From: Prunella strophiata
Taxonomy: Eukaryota > Chordata > Aves > Passeriformes > Prunellidae
Assembly: GCA_036583965.1 (NCBI GenBank)
Contig: JAZBQD010000019.1
Location: 17,437,585 to 17,501,584, forward strand
Reading direction: 5' to 3'
Length of the DNA: 64,000 nucleotides
Every line of letters begins with the position of its first letter. Positions within the stretch are counted from its first letter, which is position 1. The notes under the pieces were generated by a model that was not told the origin of the DNA, searched no databases, and was given only the letters and a program-made list of their open reading frames with translations. The position numbers were made by a program, and so were the translations under genes. Shown piece after piece: positions 38,358 through 51,278 of the stretch.

Positions 38358-41300
38358 TTAAAGCTGTTTTCCAGTGTGGCACTGAGATGTTAGCAAGCAT
38401 CATCTTGCCACTCAGGCTACTGTTGCCTGAATAATGGACAAGATTGGGTTGTATGGGGAGCACACAGAGAATAACCTTTCCTTCAAAAGGAGAGACCCCT
38501 TTATTTCTAGACAAAGCCATTAAAATAGTGCAATCTGCATGTCTTTCTTTGAGCTGAGTTGTCATCTTTGGACTTGTTTATAACCAAGTATCTTAGTTCC
38601 CATCCAGAGCCCTTGTTAAATGCTAAATTTTTGTCCATTTTGTTTTTATTCCATTTTACTTCTCTCACATAACCTAGTGAATCTCACTTGCTGCTTTCTA
38701 GTCTTCACAAGCTAGTCTAGCTAGCATCCCTCCAAAAAAAGAGGGGGAGACTTGAGAGACAAATCTCTCAGCTGAGTTTCCACACGAGTTAATGAAGAAA
38801 CACAGGCCCTTGTCCTGTCCATAGGAATTGTGTGAAGCTTTAATAAGATTTAGTTGTGAAGTTATCCCATGCTGAGATGCTAAGGGCTGTACAAATGAGC
38901 TGTAAAATTTCTGAAATAGAATGAAGACAGTAATAAAACCCAAAAACAGATTCAGCAGAGGAACTAATGTGGAGGAGGAGATGTTTTATAAACAGGGATT
39001 GGTAATGACAACAGAGTGGTGGGTCCTCTTAGGAATAGGACAGAAAAATGGTTTCAAAAGGGTTAAGAATGGAATGAGATGACTGCAATTTCTGCTGAAG
39101 GTGTCCAGCGCTGCTTTACTTTTGAGTCATGTTTGTCTGTGATCTGAAATTTAGGTGCAGGGATTTCTGAAAAGGAGTTGTTGCATGAGCATGTTCCAGT
39201 TGTACTGAGAACTGCAGGTGTATTGGCCACATCTAGCAGAGGCAGCTATCTGGGTGGTTCAGCCCTGCAAATGACTGGGCTTGCTGCTTTCCAGTTCATG
39301 TGTATTTACTATTGGCCCTTTGTGGGTTGGCTGGAAAATTCAGTGATGTTCTGTACATAACATTATAAAAAAGACTTAACTATCAATGAAACCACCAACA
39401 TGAGAATTAACTGGAGTGGTTTGGCAAAGTAATTTGTTCCATTTTTTCCTTCCCTGATTTGTCAGAATTTACAGTTGACACATGAAGAAAATATTTCTGT
39501 TTAATTGGTTGTAGTAAACAGATACTTTTATAAATTACTGCTTCTTGAATGTTTAAAACATTGTGTCCCATTCATTTTATGACTGATTAGTATCATTTCA
39601 CTAGAATGAGCAAGCTTACATCATCTGATGTTTGAGAAGAATAGTTTGATTCTTTCTGTGATCTGCGCAGCTTTAGAGGGCTCAGATGCTGTCTGGGGAT
39701 GTCAGGGTGTCACTGTCTCTTTCTAAACACCAGTGTACCATAAGTAATTGTTTCCTGTAATCTAGCTCACTGATTTTCTATACTTGAGGTGATCCAAGGA
39801 ACAGCTTTACTCCAGGGATTAATTACACAGAGAGAGAGTACACATACATTCTTGAACATATTTTTTCTAGTTAATATTAATAAGGGTATTTTGCAGCTGC
39901 ATGGCAGATACCAATTCATCTGAAAGGAGAATTACACAGTATCTGATAGGTAACCATGCCCATCTTAGCAGCTCCTTTTGGTGCCTCCAGAGATTGTGCT
40001 GTTCATTAGTGAAATACCTCTGGTTTTGGGGTTGCCCACCAGCTGATGGACCTCCCAGAACCTCTTGGTTTGCTGAGGACTTGTGGTCTCCTCCACTGGC
40101 TGCTAAACCAGACCTGTTCAGGGAGAGGCACTGAGGATTGCTGAATTGCCATATTTGGGTTTATTCTGTAACTTTCTTGGGCTTTGTCAAGAAAGAGTAG
40201 ATGGCCTAGACTCTCCCTCTACAATTTTGTGTTTTGGCACAAGGTTGCTATAAACTGCTGTAAAGATACACTATGTAGAAAAAAAGAAACTGATATTTGT
40301 GACTTTCTCCTTCACCACATGGAGTCACAGCAGATAAAACAGAAATGTAGAAACAAGTATCTCATTGCAATAGCAATTGTAAAACTTCACCTTCTTCATA
40401 TATCCTTTATTCCTACACCTCTGCTTTCTACTGCAAATCCCCACATGAAGAGCAGTGTTAAAGCCTTGTCTTAGTGAGTCCATTCAACTTCTGTACAAGC
40501 AGCTGATGAGAATCAGCAGAGGGAAACAGACCACATCATGGATTCCACTGCAGAAGCTGAGATTTGTTGAAATGACAGTGTTTTAAGACAATTTTGTGAG
40601 AAGTAGTCTCCTTTTTAGCAATACAGCTTCATCAGTCATATGAAAAATCACTGGCCTAAAGGTAGAAGAGAGACTTCTCACTATAAATTCTGTGAAGGTG
40701 AGCTTTTCCTCACTGAGTTCCTTCATTCATGTAGATAATATTGTAACTTGAGAGAATTATTAGAATATTATTAAGAACAATGTTAGTATTCTCAACAGGC
40801 TGAATAGCTGTTCATAGAGGTAAGGATTAGGGATAGAGATGCACACTGAATTTTATTTCCCATTACCAGTGGGAGGTTTTTTTTTCTGTTAAATGAAAGT
40901 GGCTAAAATGAGTCAAAATTAAGTCCTCTGAGTATTTATCTACAGTTAGGTGTGCAGAATGTATGAAATTCTTTATTTCATAGCTCTGCTTTGAAAATGT
41001 TAAGTAGAAGATACTGGAAGTCAGGTGCTGTGCTTATTGCTCCTGTAAAATTAGCTAGGAGTGCTCTTGTTTCAGAGACCAGGGAAGTCCAAATCACACA
41101 CACCTCCCAGCCACAGTTCAGTGGGGTTCTTCATTTTGGCAGGGGCTGTAGAGAGGGAAGGGACATTGGTAGTGTAGATATCCATGACGTCTCATCTGCT
41201 CTGTCCCTTGAATTTGAGGCCTTGTTGAGTTGAGTTCTCAAGAATAAGTGGAAAAATTTCATCTTCTCCTGACTGGACTGAACTGATAGGATAGAATTTG

Positions 41301-42661
41301 GTCAAACTTGTGCCATTTGCTTTAAATTTATTATAAAGTGGGGGGCATATTAGAATTTGGATATTAGAATATTTTCATTTCCTCTGAAGCCAACCTGAAA
41401 CATTTGGGATAACTTTAGGAGAAAAGCTGAGCTGTTGTAGGTGCAGCTAATGTCAGTCAGTGATGAGGAGCCCTGGCAACAGCAGTGTGGGTTGTAGGTT
41501 GTCAGGAGGGACCTGAGGGGAGTGTCTGGGGGCTGGTGCTGCTCTGCCACTGTTTACTGGGTGTTTTTGGAGGTGCCTTTTTACCTCTGTGTGTATGTTT
41601 TCCTTTCTCTGAATGGAAATTATTTCTCTATAGCTCTGTAGGTGGGAGAATTGATATAGATGGTGTCTCTACACTGCTTCTGAGTACAAAAAATGCTATA
41701 TTTTGTTGAGTCTGTAAACCCAGACCCCACAAGTGAGACAGCCCTTTGTTGGATATTGTAGGATTTTTTGTGTATGTATTGGGATGTCTCTTTCCATCCC
41801 TAAAATACAGCTCTCAGTTCTTCAAAAGGAATAATCTTGGGAGTATGAATGAGTGAAAACGGACACATTTTGATACTAAATTTTTCATGCCATAGCAGTT
41901 TATTTCTAAAAATGTATCTCTAAGGATAACACATTATTTATGCATTAAACTTTTGTGTTGGTGATAGCATCCACACAAACTATCTGTTATTTAGTCTTTG
42001 GAGCACCTTGCATGCTGTGCAATATGGTCCTCAGCTCAGGTCTTCTGGGGGATAAGGGTATTACCATGAATGCTAAACTCATGTAGTAGATATGCATGAA
42101 GAGGTAGAATTGAGATGATGAAATATGTAATTGGAGCTTTTCAAATATGGGAGTGCTTCTGTTTTGATGCTATTGTTGTCATCATCATCATAATTGTATT
42201 TTCCTGCTTTTACAGAACTTTCAGACATGTGCATCAAACACATTTGTGTATGGCCCAGTGAATACAAATCTCTGCAACCTCCTCTGCAGCAGTGTTGCAG
42301 ATCCTATAAGCACATTAAGCTTCCCAGGGAAAAGTACCCTTAGCATCTGGGAGAGGTTAAATGTTCCAGGGGAGAGGTTTAGTTCGTTTGTTCTCTGCTG
42401 CTCTAATTCCAGAAGCCAGATTAGTTCTGAATCATCTGAACCACATTCATTCAAGATTAATGAGAAAGACCAAGTATGGAAAATTTCAGCTGGTAAGCAC
42501 CTTGGCTTTGAGCAAGTGGTGGAGGGGGAGTTCATACTGGCAGCAGCCTGAGGGTCATGCTTAGTTTTAAGTTCCCTTAGTTCTTAAATTGGTGAAATGG
42601 GGAATCACACCATTCCAGACTAAACAAGTATTTCAGCAAGCAACATGAAGCAGTTGGCAGA

Positions 42662-42662
<1 letters not shown>
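38358..42662. other. FOXN3: FOXN3 intron, no recognised feature
   Basis: Unique-looking AT-rich intron with scattered short open frames on both strands and no motif, RNA gene or repeat family that I recognise. Confidence 0.55.

Positions 42663-42692
<30 letters not shown>
42663..42692. repeat. (AC)15 microsatellite
   Basis: Fifteen uninterrupted AC dinucleotides; probably length-variable between individuals. Confidence 0.98.
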
Positions 42693-42694
<2 letters not shown>

Positions 42695-45600
42695 AACTTT
42701 AAGGCCTCACCTCCCTTTTCCCATCTATTTCTGTTTCATTTGACATCAGATTTGCCCTTTTGCATATGCACGTTTGTAACTTTGTGCATGTCCAAGGTAC
42801 ACTGGTGTCTTTAAAATGGCCAAGTGGGGTGTTCTTGGGAATGGGTGATGAGCCATTCAGCAGAGCTGTGCCTGTTGTCACTCTCAAATCCAGTTGACTG
42901 ACAAGCCATGGTGAAGCCATGGTTAGGGATGTGACTGGGAGTCTCATATAGGAAATATTTCTGAAATCCAGGCAGATCTATCAGCAAAGCTGTTTGAAAT
43001 TCTGCAAGATAATAAATTGAAAATTCAGGACTAGAGTAACAGAAGTCAATTGTGTGACCCTGGGCTTTTAAAAGAAAAATAATCAGTTTTGATTTGGGAG
43101 AATCCTTCTTTTAAAAGAGCATTACAGTGTTGTGCCTGGTTAATAGCTCTGCAGTTTCGCTGCAGTTCAGTTGTTCAGGTGGTCAGTGTGGAGCCTTGTC
43201 TGTACTGTAGCATTAACTATCTGAGCAGACTCTTATACATTAAGTTTAAAGTGAAGGTGGGCCTTAGGTGTAGCCAGTTTCTAGGACTCATTTGTTTTCC
43301 AGAGCCTGAGATTCAGAAATTTTTTCCAGTGCAATTTTAAGCAAGTGAAACCAAACCAGAAATGAACCTTTTCTTTCCCACTTGTTTTGCAGCAAATGGA
43401 AGCAGAAAACTGAAGTGCTCCATTTCTGATTTTGCAGAATAGAGGCAAATTAAACTTCTCCCTGTTGGCCAGGTCAACGTTTGATGCTTGCTGTAGCCCA
43501 GAAGAGGCCACAGTCCTCTCTAGTCTCAGAGGCCAGTGGCTGTCTGTAAAAGGAGTATTCTATTCATCTGGGCTTCAGGGCACTGACTTGTGGTTCCTGC
43601 TTGAGCTGGCACAGGCACGCTCTGTAGCACAGGAGCAAGTTTAGGTAACTCCAAAGTTTGCCCTGCATGACAACTGCCAGTTATTCATCCAGTGGTAGTC
43701 TAGGAACCATTTAATAGCAGTTGTGAGAAAACCAGCACTTCAGCAAGTGAAGTAACCTTGTATTTTTCCTTACTTCAAAATAAGGGAAGTAAGTGGGAAC
43801 AAATAACAACTGCGCTCTAGAAGTGAGCTGTGTTGGTCATTCCTTAACTACATGCAGTTCAAAAGACTATTCCCTCACCTATTGTGTTGTTAACAATTCT
43901 TTATTCCTTCCAGATATATATAGTCTTGTGTCAGTAAGCCTGTTTTTAGTACAAAAGAAGAAAAATAAAACTCAGACAGAAAGGATGAAATTACTTGCCT
44001 GGAGTCACTGTGTGATTTCAGTGGTAGAGGCAGAATTAGAACTGGAGGCTGATAGGCAGCCTCTCCAAATTCCCAATGGAGACCAATCTTTTTTAATTAA
44101 AAGTAACATGGGATGGTTTCCCCACCATGAATTTTCAAATATATCTGGACTTTCTCCTGTTTCAGTATTCAGCCTAGAATTATCTTGTGTTCACAAAATA
44201 GATCTTAAACTATTAAAACACTGATTAACGAAAGATTTTCATTTTGCACTATGAGGCTAGCCATCTCTCTTTAAACAACTACTCTGTAGAAATTATGATA
44301 CTTTCATTTATTTACACAAATCCTGTGTTGTTGTCCATAAATATATAATATTCAGCTCTCAGCAAAGACCAACATTCTGGCTGAAGGCTGGAGTCTCACA
44401 TAGGGAGAAGAAGGCTTCATATATCACCAGCAGTGAGGGGTCTTTTGAGCACCACAGCAGAGTCCTTGATGGGCTCCAAAGGATGCATGACCATGTTTTT
44501 TTTTTTGAATTAGGAATTACCATTTTTATCCCTCATTCAGGAAATTTGCGAAGTTTTCTTTTAACTTTTTTTTAATCTGCCCCACCCCCCCATTCCCCTG
44601 CCATGTTCTTGCTTAATTACTTAAGTGAAGACCATGGCAGGAGAATGGCTTTGGCCATTTGGAGAACATAATGAATTTGACCAACTTTTCGCTTCATCCT
44701 TCAAAAAGCATTACATTTTATTTTCAGGCATTTTGTTCGTGAGTGGCTTTCATGAGCAACTTTTCTTTATTCTTTAATGAAATTTAGATGTAATCCCTCT
44801 GGCAGTTGTGTCATATAGAAAACTCATTTAGAGTTCACAAGGGATCAAAATGTTATTGTTCACTTGAAAATGTGTTAGACACCCTAGAGAAACCAGGAAA
44901 GACTCCATCCAGGAGCTTAAAGTCTCGATCTCACATGTTGCAGTAAGTGAGAGATACCGAGAGACAGTAAAAGAGGGAATTGCAGAGAAAAGAGAAGCAT
45001 TGCTAGAATATTAGATTAGCAGTCATAAATTAAAAATCTGTATTGTGAATTCATAAATCTCTTTAACAGTAATGTTTTGTCAGTTATGGAAAATTCGAGA
45101 AGATGGAGTAATGGGTTTGTATATTTAAAATCTCTAAAGTATTAATCAGTTTTCATTGAAGGCATGAAATTCCTTAGCACCAGCCTTTGAGGGGTTTTTT
45201 AATGTATTGGCCCAGGTTAGTAGAGGGTTTTTTGTTTTGCTTGGAGAGGAAGCTTGCTTGTTTTGTTGCTGGGTGATGGCTAGTTGTGGTATTAACTGCC
45301 AGCAAGCTGCGGGCAAGGATTATACTTTTTCTTTTCCTCATTAGCAAAAGACAAGTATTACAGGTCCAGCAGTATATTAATACTTCTGTTTTGCTCAACA
45401 GGTAAAAGGGCAGTGATCAATTCATTAAAACAACTATGGTTATATACCCAGATGGAGAGAATTAGACCCTCTTTGCAGTGCAGTAGTGTTGTTCACCCCA
45501 TGCAGTAATAGCATTAAAATTGAGTGTAGAAGAGGAAGCTGATACAACAGTGGAAGGATGTGAGGTCTCCAGTGCAAGCAGTGAAGAGCTGGCAAGTGTT

Positions 45601-48600
45601 AGAAGAGTTATCAATCAGAAGGAGCTGCTGTCTGTCTTGTGTTCACTCTACAAGCTCATGGCAGTGTGGTTTGGACCAAGTGACCTCCTCCTGTGCCATT
45701 CAGCAGCCACTCTGCAGACCACGTTTGTTCAGCACAGGAGCCAAGAAGGCTGCTCACCACTGTAGCTGGGAGCACTTCCCATGCCCTACACAGGGTGATT
45801 GCCATAAGGAAGAACTATTCATCTTCCAGCATCAAGGAATGCTGTATTCCCACAAAAACATACTTAACCTTCCTAATTCCACCTCCTCTTGGCCATGGTG
45901 GGCTAAGGTGTGTGTGGAGCAGTTTCCCTTCCTCTCCACTGTGCTGTCCTTCATTGGGCTAATAAGTATCAGCTTCAAAGGCCTTTGAAATGTGTTTTCA
46001 GGGGCTGGTGTTGGCCTGTATGTTTACTTTCCCCTCTTTCTGTGTCTTTCTGCTTTACCATCACTCAGTGGACATATTTGGTAACATAGTCATTGGCCTG
46101 TATTTATTGCCTGGCTTCTGTGTTTTCATAAACCCTTAATTGTGGTGTGTAGTGCCACACAATTGAATTTGGTTTGAATTTTTAGTTGTTTGGGTTTTTA
46201 AAATCTATTAATCAAGCCTCTCTGACAAAGAGGGCTGTGAGAGCTTTTGGCATAGTTGTGAAATACTGCAACTGTGCAAGAGAATTCTTACTCTTGCTTT
46301 TTTTAGTGCTTGGCTTCAAGACTGTAGTCTCCTTGCTCTAATGTGAATTCCAGAAGACAAAGGATTTATGTTTCCTTTTTTAAAGTTTCTTCAAGCCTAT
46401 GCACCTTTTGAAGATTTTTATAAATGTCCACCATATGTTTTGATAGAAATAATTAATTAGGGGGCTCACATACATTATTGCTTCTGTATGCCATGGGAGC
46501 TCCTGGTTGGGCTGGCCAGCTGCCATGAACCCTCACTGGCTGGACAGTCTTTACATTGGCTTGGTTTCCAGCACAAACAGTATTCAAATCTACACATTCC
46601 TGTAGAATGTTTTAGATTTCAGCAAAGCAACATTTTCCTATGGAAAGCCTTTCCTCAGAAAAATCCCTGAAGTCAAGAAGCTTCCCATGCCTGAGGCCTA
46701 GTGGCACAACAAAGTTTCCTGCTGGCTGTGTCTTCAGAGAAAGAATGGTTCATTGCTTGCCTTGAGTGGAAATCAAGTCCCATTTGCCATTAAAAATTGC
46801 TAGCACATCCATGGGAATGGTGGGCTTTGATCAGAGGTGGCTCCCAATTCTTCAGGGGTCAAACACCAGCCTCCATCAGTTCTCTCAGACACAGGTTTCA
46901 GCAGGCTGTGAATACTTCATTTGCTCCCTATGGTGGTGCACAGATGCTACAATGCCAATGGCTGTGGTGGATCATGCACTGGATACCTCTGAACTTGTAC
47001 CCCTGGATCCTGTTTTATGCATTTACTGCAAATACTGTTGCAGCCTGGATAGCCTGTTGGCTGAGTGTATGCTTCACCTGACAGTATTTTCTGAAAATCA
47101 AACCTGGGGTCCTTGGCAGGTAACGGTTGATGTCTCACATGTTGTCTGAATTGTTCTTTCAAGATGTTTGCTTGAAATCTCAGCTTACTGTGGTTGATCA
47201 AGGTCCATCTTCCACCCACTCCTGCAAGTGCCCTGTGCTCATCTGCTTCTCAGAGTTATGCCAGTCCAAACATGTCCAAAGCAAAAATGTTTTAAGGCCC
47301 CAAGTTTCTTCATAGTGAGGTAAGAGTTTGAACTACTTACTGCTTTTCTTCCAAGAGGTATTGCTTTAGTCAGTGTGCTTAGTTGGTAAATTTGGGGAAA
47401 AACTCTTCCATCAATAATGCTAATGGCATAAATATTAAATTTATATCGGGTACTGATTATGAAAGAAAATCATAGACCCAGATTTTGCATTTTTATTTTG
47501 CCTAATTGCAGAATATACTGTTACTTCTGTAGGAGAACCATTCTTCTCTTGTAGCTTACAGGCTACACTGAAGAAACCAACTTGTTTGAAAAAATGCCTG
47601 AGATGGACCAAATGATTTGGGTTTTTCTTGATGGTCTTTAAAAAAATGAACTTCTTCAAATGGTTTCTTAATCTGGAACAGAAAGGAAGCAGCTTTTGAA
47701 CACTTTAAAGGAAGAGACACTTCAACTCTGTCATTTGTCAACTTGAAATATGTTTTAATAATTAATACCCTCTGAGACTTCACATACAAAAGTTTGGGAA
47801 CAGAAAAAAATTTACCCAGTGCAGATCATACATAGGTAAACTTCTGCAAAACTGTGCAAACACAAAAGTTTGTTGTTTCGGAAGGCTTGACAGTTGCTGC
47901 AGTACATTATTTACATGCTTTAATTCTTTAGCTTCCTTCCCTAGGAAGACACAGTTAATTTTCTCAGCTCATGTGGGTTTGTCCTGAATCAGGTGGAGAT
48001 TTTTATGAGAGCCCTGGGCCTTTTTTCAAATTGGAAAAAAAGATAAATCACTATGGCTTTGTTTCTCTAGTGGAGACATTTTGTCTATTCAAACATGTAC
48101 ACTTTTCCCACTCCTTTCTTTAACCCTCTTCCACCCACTTATGACTGCCTGGGAGTGAATTTCTTTTGCAGTGTCATTTCAGAATTTCACTCTTTTTTTT
48201 TCTCTTGGGCTTTTGAAAGGCATATAGTTGCCATACTGTGATTTCTGATTGGCAAATCTCTACAGTATCAAGACAATGCTATGGCTTTCTGTTTGTAGTC
48301 TGATGGGTCCTTTTGCAGATATTGTGCAGGACTCTTATGCACTGTAACATATGTAACAGGAGTGAATCCTACAGGAGTGGGAATGCCCTCAACAGCTCTT
48401 GACCTTCCTTTGAGCTGAGGAGCTACACTGAAGAGCCAGCACTCACTATAAGGAATGCAAACAATTGGTTACTTAAGCACTATGAAGTGAGAGTATGTTC
48501 AGACAAGTGTGTGCCCCATGCTCTCAAGCACTTAGAATGTGGACCTACTTAACTTCTTTTTGGTAATTTTGTTTTCTCTCTCTCTCTCTCTATTCCCCTT

Positions 48601-49439
48601 TTTGTTAAGGAGTATTGAATGTTTTTATTACTCATGTAATCGGTTTGGATTTATATACAGTCCTTATTTTAACATAGTGAATTTTTTACATATTAGCAAA
48701 ATACTATTTGCAGAGTAATTGTGGAAGAAGTGGTTTTCTTCTATATGGCATTTTAACAGAACTTTGCTAATGCTGTCAGTGACAGCACCTGTTTTCATTT
48801 CACTGCATTTTGGGTAGTAGTTGTCAACTCAAGAGGAGACTAAAGTGACTTTGAGTATAAATGGATTGTAGGGCTTGGTTCACACTTTGCATCTGTAGAG
48901 GGAGGATTGCCTCCTTAAAAAAGCTGAGTGCCTTACAGCAATTTTACCAAAGGATATTTAGTCTCTTACTTAAAAATGGTGCCCGAATTTGGGCATAGGG
49001 CAGTTATTTATATATTGGTGGTAGCATAGTTTCATGGTACTAATTTCAGTAAAAGTGTGGTATATTAGAACACCTGTGATTGTCTTCAAGCTGTAGAGGA
49101 TTTTGAAACCTGTTTCCTAACTACAGGAAAGATTCTGTGGCAGCCTGTCTCTACCACCTGCCTTGACAATGCTGCAACAAATAGTTACTTCCCCCAGGTA
49201 CTGTGGTTTTAAAATACTCACTGTGCATGAGCCCTTGGATCCCATCAGCAAAATCCTACAGGCAGTGTCTCCTGCCAAGAATTGCCCACAGAGCAGGAGT
49301 GGGAGTAGTGGTGACATTTCTGCTCTGGGCAGCACAACCTGCAGATGGCTGTGGAGAGGATGAGCTGTGCTGTAGGGCAGGGAGGAGTGCCCCTGGACTG
49401 CAGTCAGGGGTGCTGTTAGGAAAAGAGTGTGGTGGCTTG
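42693..49439. other. FOXN3: FOXN3 intron, no recognised feature except a short (TC)9 run
   Basis: Unique-looking intron. A (TC)n run lies at 48574-48591. Open frames (the longest plus-strand frames are about 142 codons, near 43.8 and 45.6 kb) show no domain and no splice-site support. Confidence 0.55.
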
Positions 49440-50880
49440 TAACACCAGCAGCAAATTAGACTCCAAATAAGCCACTCCTCCTTCCTTCCCCCCTTCAGGT
49501 AGGGGAGGGACAAGAGTGGAGACCATGGGTTGAGATAACAATTTACTGAAAGCAAAAAAGAGTAGAATAAGAAATGCACAATAACAACAACAATATTAAT
49601 ACTGGAAGTATACAAAGAGAAAAGTTATTTTATCCACAATAAAGGTGTTCACTACCGGAAACAAAAGAAGATGGTGGACACACCCTGTAGGTTGTATCCA
49701 TGTGGCTTCCCCGGACAAAGACAATGTGGTGATTGTTCCTGTGGTAGTTGAGAACACAGGCAAGATGGTGAGGGAGCTCCTGTGGGTGGTGTTTTCTGCC
49801 ACCCAGCCCAAAACAACTGAAAACAGTGGCAAGCAAACCTCCCAAAAGTTAGGTCATCTGAGTTGGGTTGTGCTGCCGCTCCACTGGGTTCAGTTCCTTG
49901 CAGGTGCCTGTGCTGCCATTTCTATGTCTCTGATGTGCTGGAGGTCAGCCCCAGGGTTGCTGCTGCTTTCCAGCCATTCCGCTGTGCTCCTTTGCACTTG
50001 GTTTGGCTGGGCTCCTTTCAACTTCTCTCAATGGGCTCAGCTGGGTTGGGGTCATGCCCCACCACTCCTTTCCCCTTGGTGGCCTCCATGCTAGCACCTG
50101 TCTGCTCAGCACTACTGTGGATTCACATTTTCACCACTTCTTTTCATCACCATGTCTCATAACTGTGCTCGGGTGAAATGGTGCTGGTAGGGACCGAGTC
50201 CTCAGAGGCTGACTCCAACAAGTTCCCACTGTGGAGGCAAAATGGTGCATTTCCAGTGGGGTGTCTGGCTTTTCCTCCCAGACCATGCCCTCAGTGGTGG
50301 TGTGGGGGGTGTAGAACTTGGCCCCGCCATCCCCTGAAGCAGGAGCAGTGTTGCCTCACCTCAGTCCTCTCACCAGGAGAGGTGGTGGTGGGCAGCTGCT
50401 GCAGGGAAGCTTCCTCACAGCCTCCTCCCCTCTTCTCCAGCTCGCCAGCACCGCAGGTTGTTGGAGCAGATGCTCCACTATTGCCCACAGCACTGTGAGG
50501 CTGCTCCAGGGCATCAAAGGAGACAAGGTTTAGATGATCCTGCCAGTGTTCCCTTCTCTTCCCCCTCCTGTGTTTGAAATGTTGCTGCCTTCAACTGCAC
50601 TTGTCACAGGAGTTGCCTCTTGGAGGCCATCACCTTGGGGCAGCCTCTGCTCAGAAGAGGGTCCCGGCCCTGTCTGAGTTCAGGCAGGCAGTGACACCTG
50701 CCAGGCAGCCGGTGGCCCCTGTGGCCACTGCCCTGGCAGGGTCTCACAGGAGCAGCCGTGGTTGCCGAGCACAGGCCTGAGGATTGTCGCTGTGCTGCTG
50801 GGGGCCATGTGTTCGAGCTGTGTTCCGGTGCGTGAAAGCCATAAAACATTTGAATTTTTAGCAGGTATCTTTGGAAAAGG
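49440..50880 (-). mobile_element. Possible LTR/endogenous retrovirus-derived block
   Basis: This GC-richer block contrasts with its AT-rich flanks. Its layout on the plus strand resembles antisense passerine ERV LTRs: an A-rich stretch at about 49,535-49,625 (gagataacaatttactgaaa, then aacaacaacaatattaatac), followed by GC-rich sequence. I cannot name a family, find paired LTRs or see retroviral protein motifs. It may instead be unique GC-rich intron. The orientation is a guess from the A-rich layout. Confidence 0.3.
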
Positions 50881-51213
50881 GCATAGTGTTTTTCTGTACT
50901 GAGAATTCAGTAAATAATTTTGACATTGATTAGAGGTTTTTTATTATTTATTCAAAATTGCTTTTTTCTCTCTTCCTTCAAGAGGGTGTGGGTGTGTGCT
51001 CTGCTGAGGAGATGTTTCCTCGTGAAGAAAATGTCAATCTTGAATCAAATTAACCTATTTTTAACATGAAATATTAGACCCTTGCTTGAAGGCAAGTGTC
51101 ATGACGTTACATTAGCTTTAAGAACAAAACAGAATTTATGCAAATAGTAACTTATAATTACAGCTTATAATGCAAATGTGATTTTCTTTACACTTGTTTC
51201 TTATTCCCTTTAG

Positions 51214-51278
51214 CACATCAGGTCCACCCATTTGGCCAGGAAGCACCTTTTTCAAGAGAAATGGAGCCCTTCTACAAG
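51214..51278 (+). CDS. FOXN3: FOXN3 internal exon B: post-forkhead linker
   Basis: This 65-nt exon completes the serine codon left open by exon A (AG|C) and encodes [17 protein letters not shown] followed by ALLQ. It ends with one base (G) of the next codon, so the next exon must start in phase 1. The segment matches the FOXN3 stretch directly after the PQAYQ motif. The acceptor is a pyrimidine-rich tract ending in tttag at 51213; the donor is CAAG|GTAGGT at 51278/51279. A length of 65 nt is not a multiple of three, so skipping this exon alone would shift the frame; it is therefore probably constitutive. An open reading frame on the opposite strand over this exon has no recognisable similarity and is ignored. 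Confidence 0.94.

Noticed and set aside
39241..39360. Short stretch translating GWLENSV, reminiscent of the forkhead GWKNSVRHNLS motif
   Set aside because: Only a few residues match, the rest of the forkhead domain is absent, and no splice sites bound it.
43793..44224. 143-codon plus-strand open frame
   Set aside because: No domain, no homology that I recognise, and no splice-site or promoter support.
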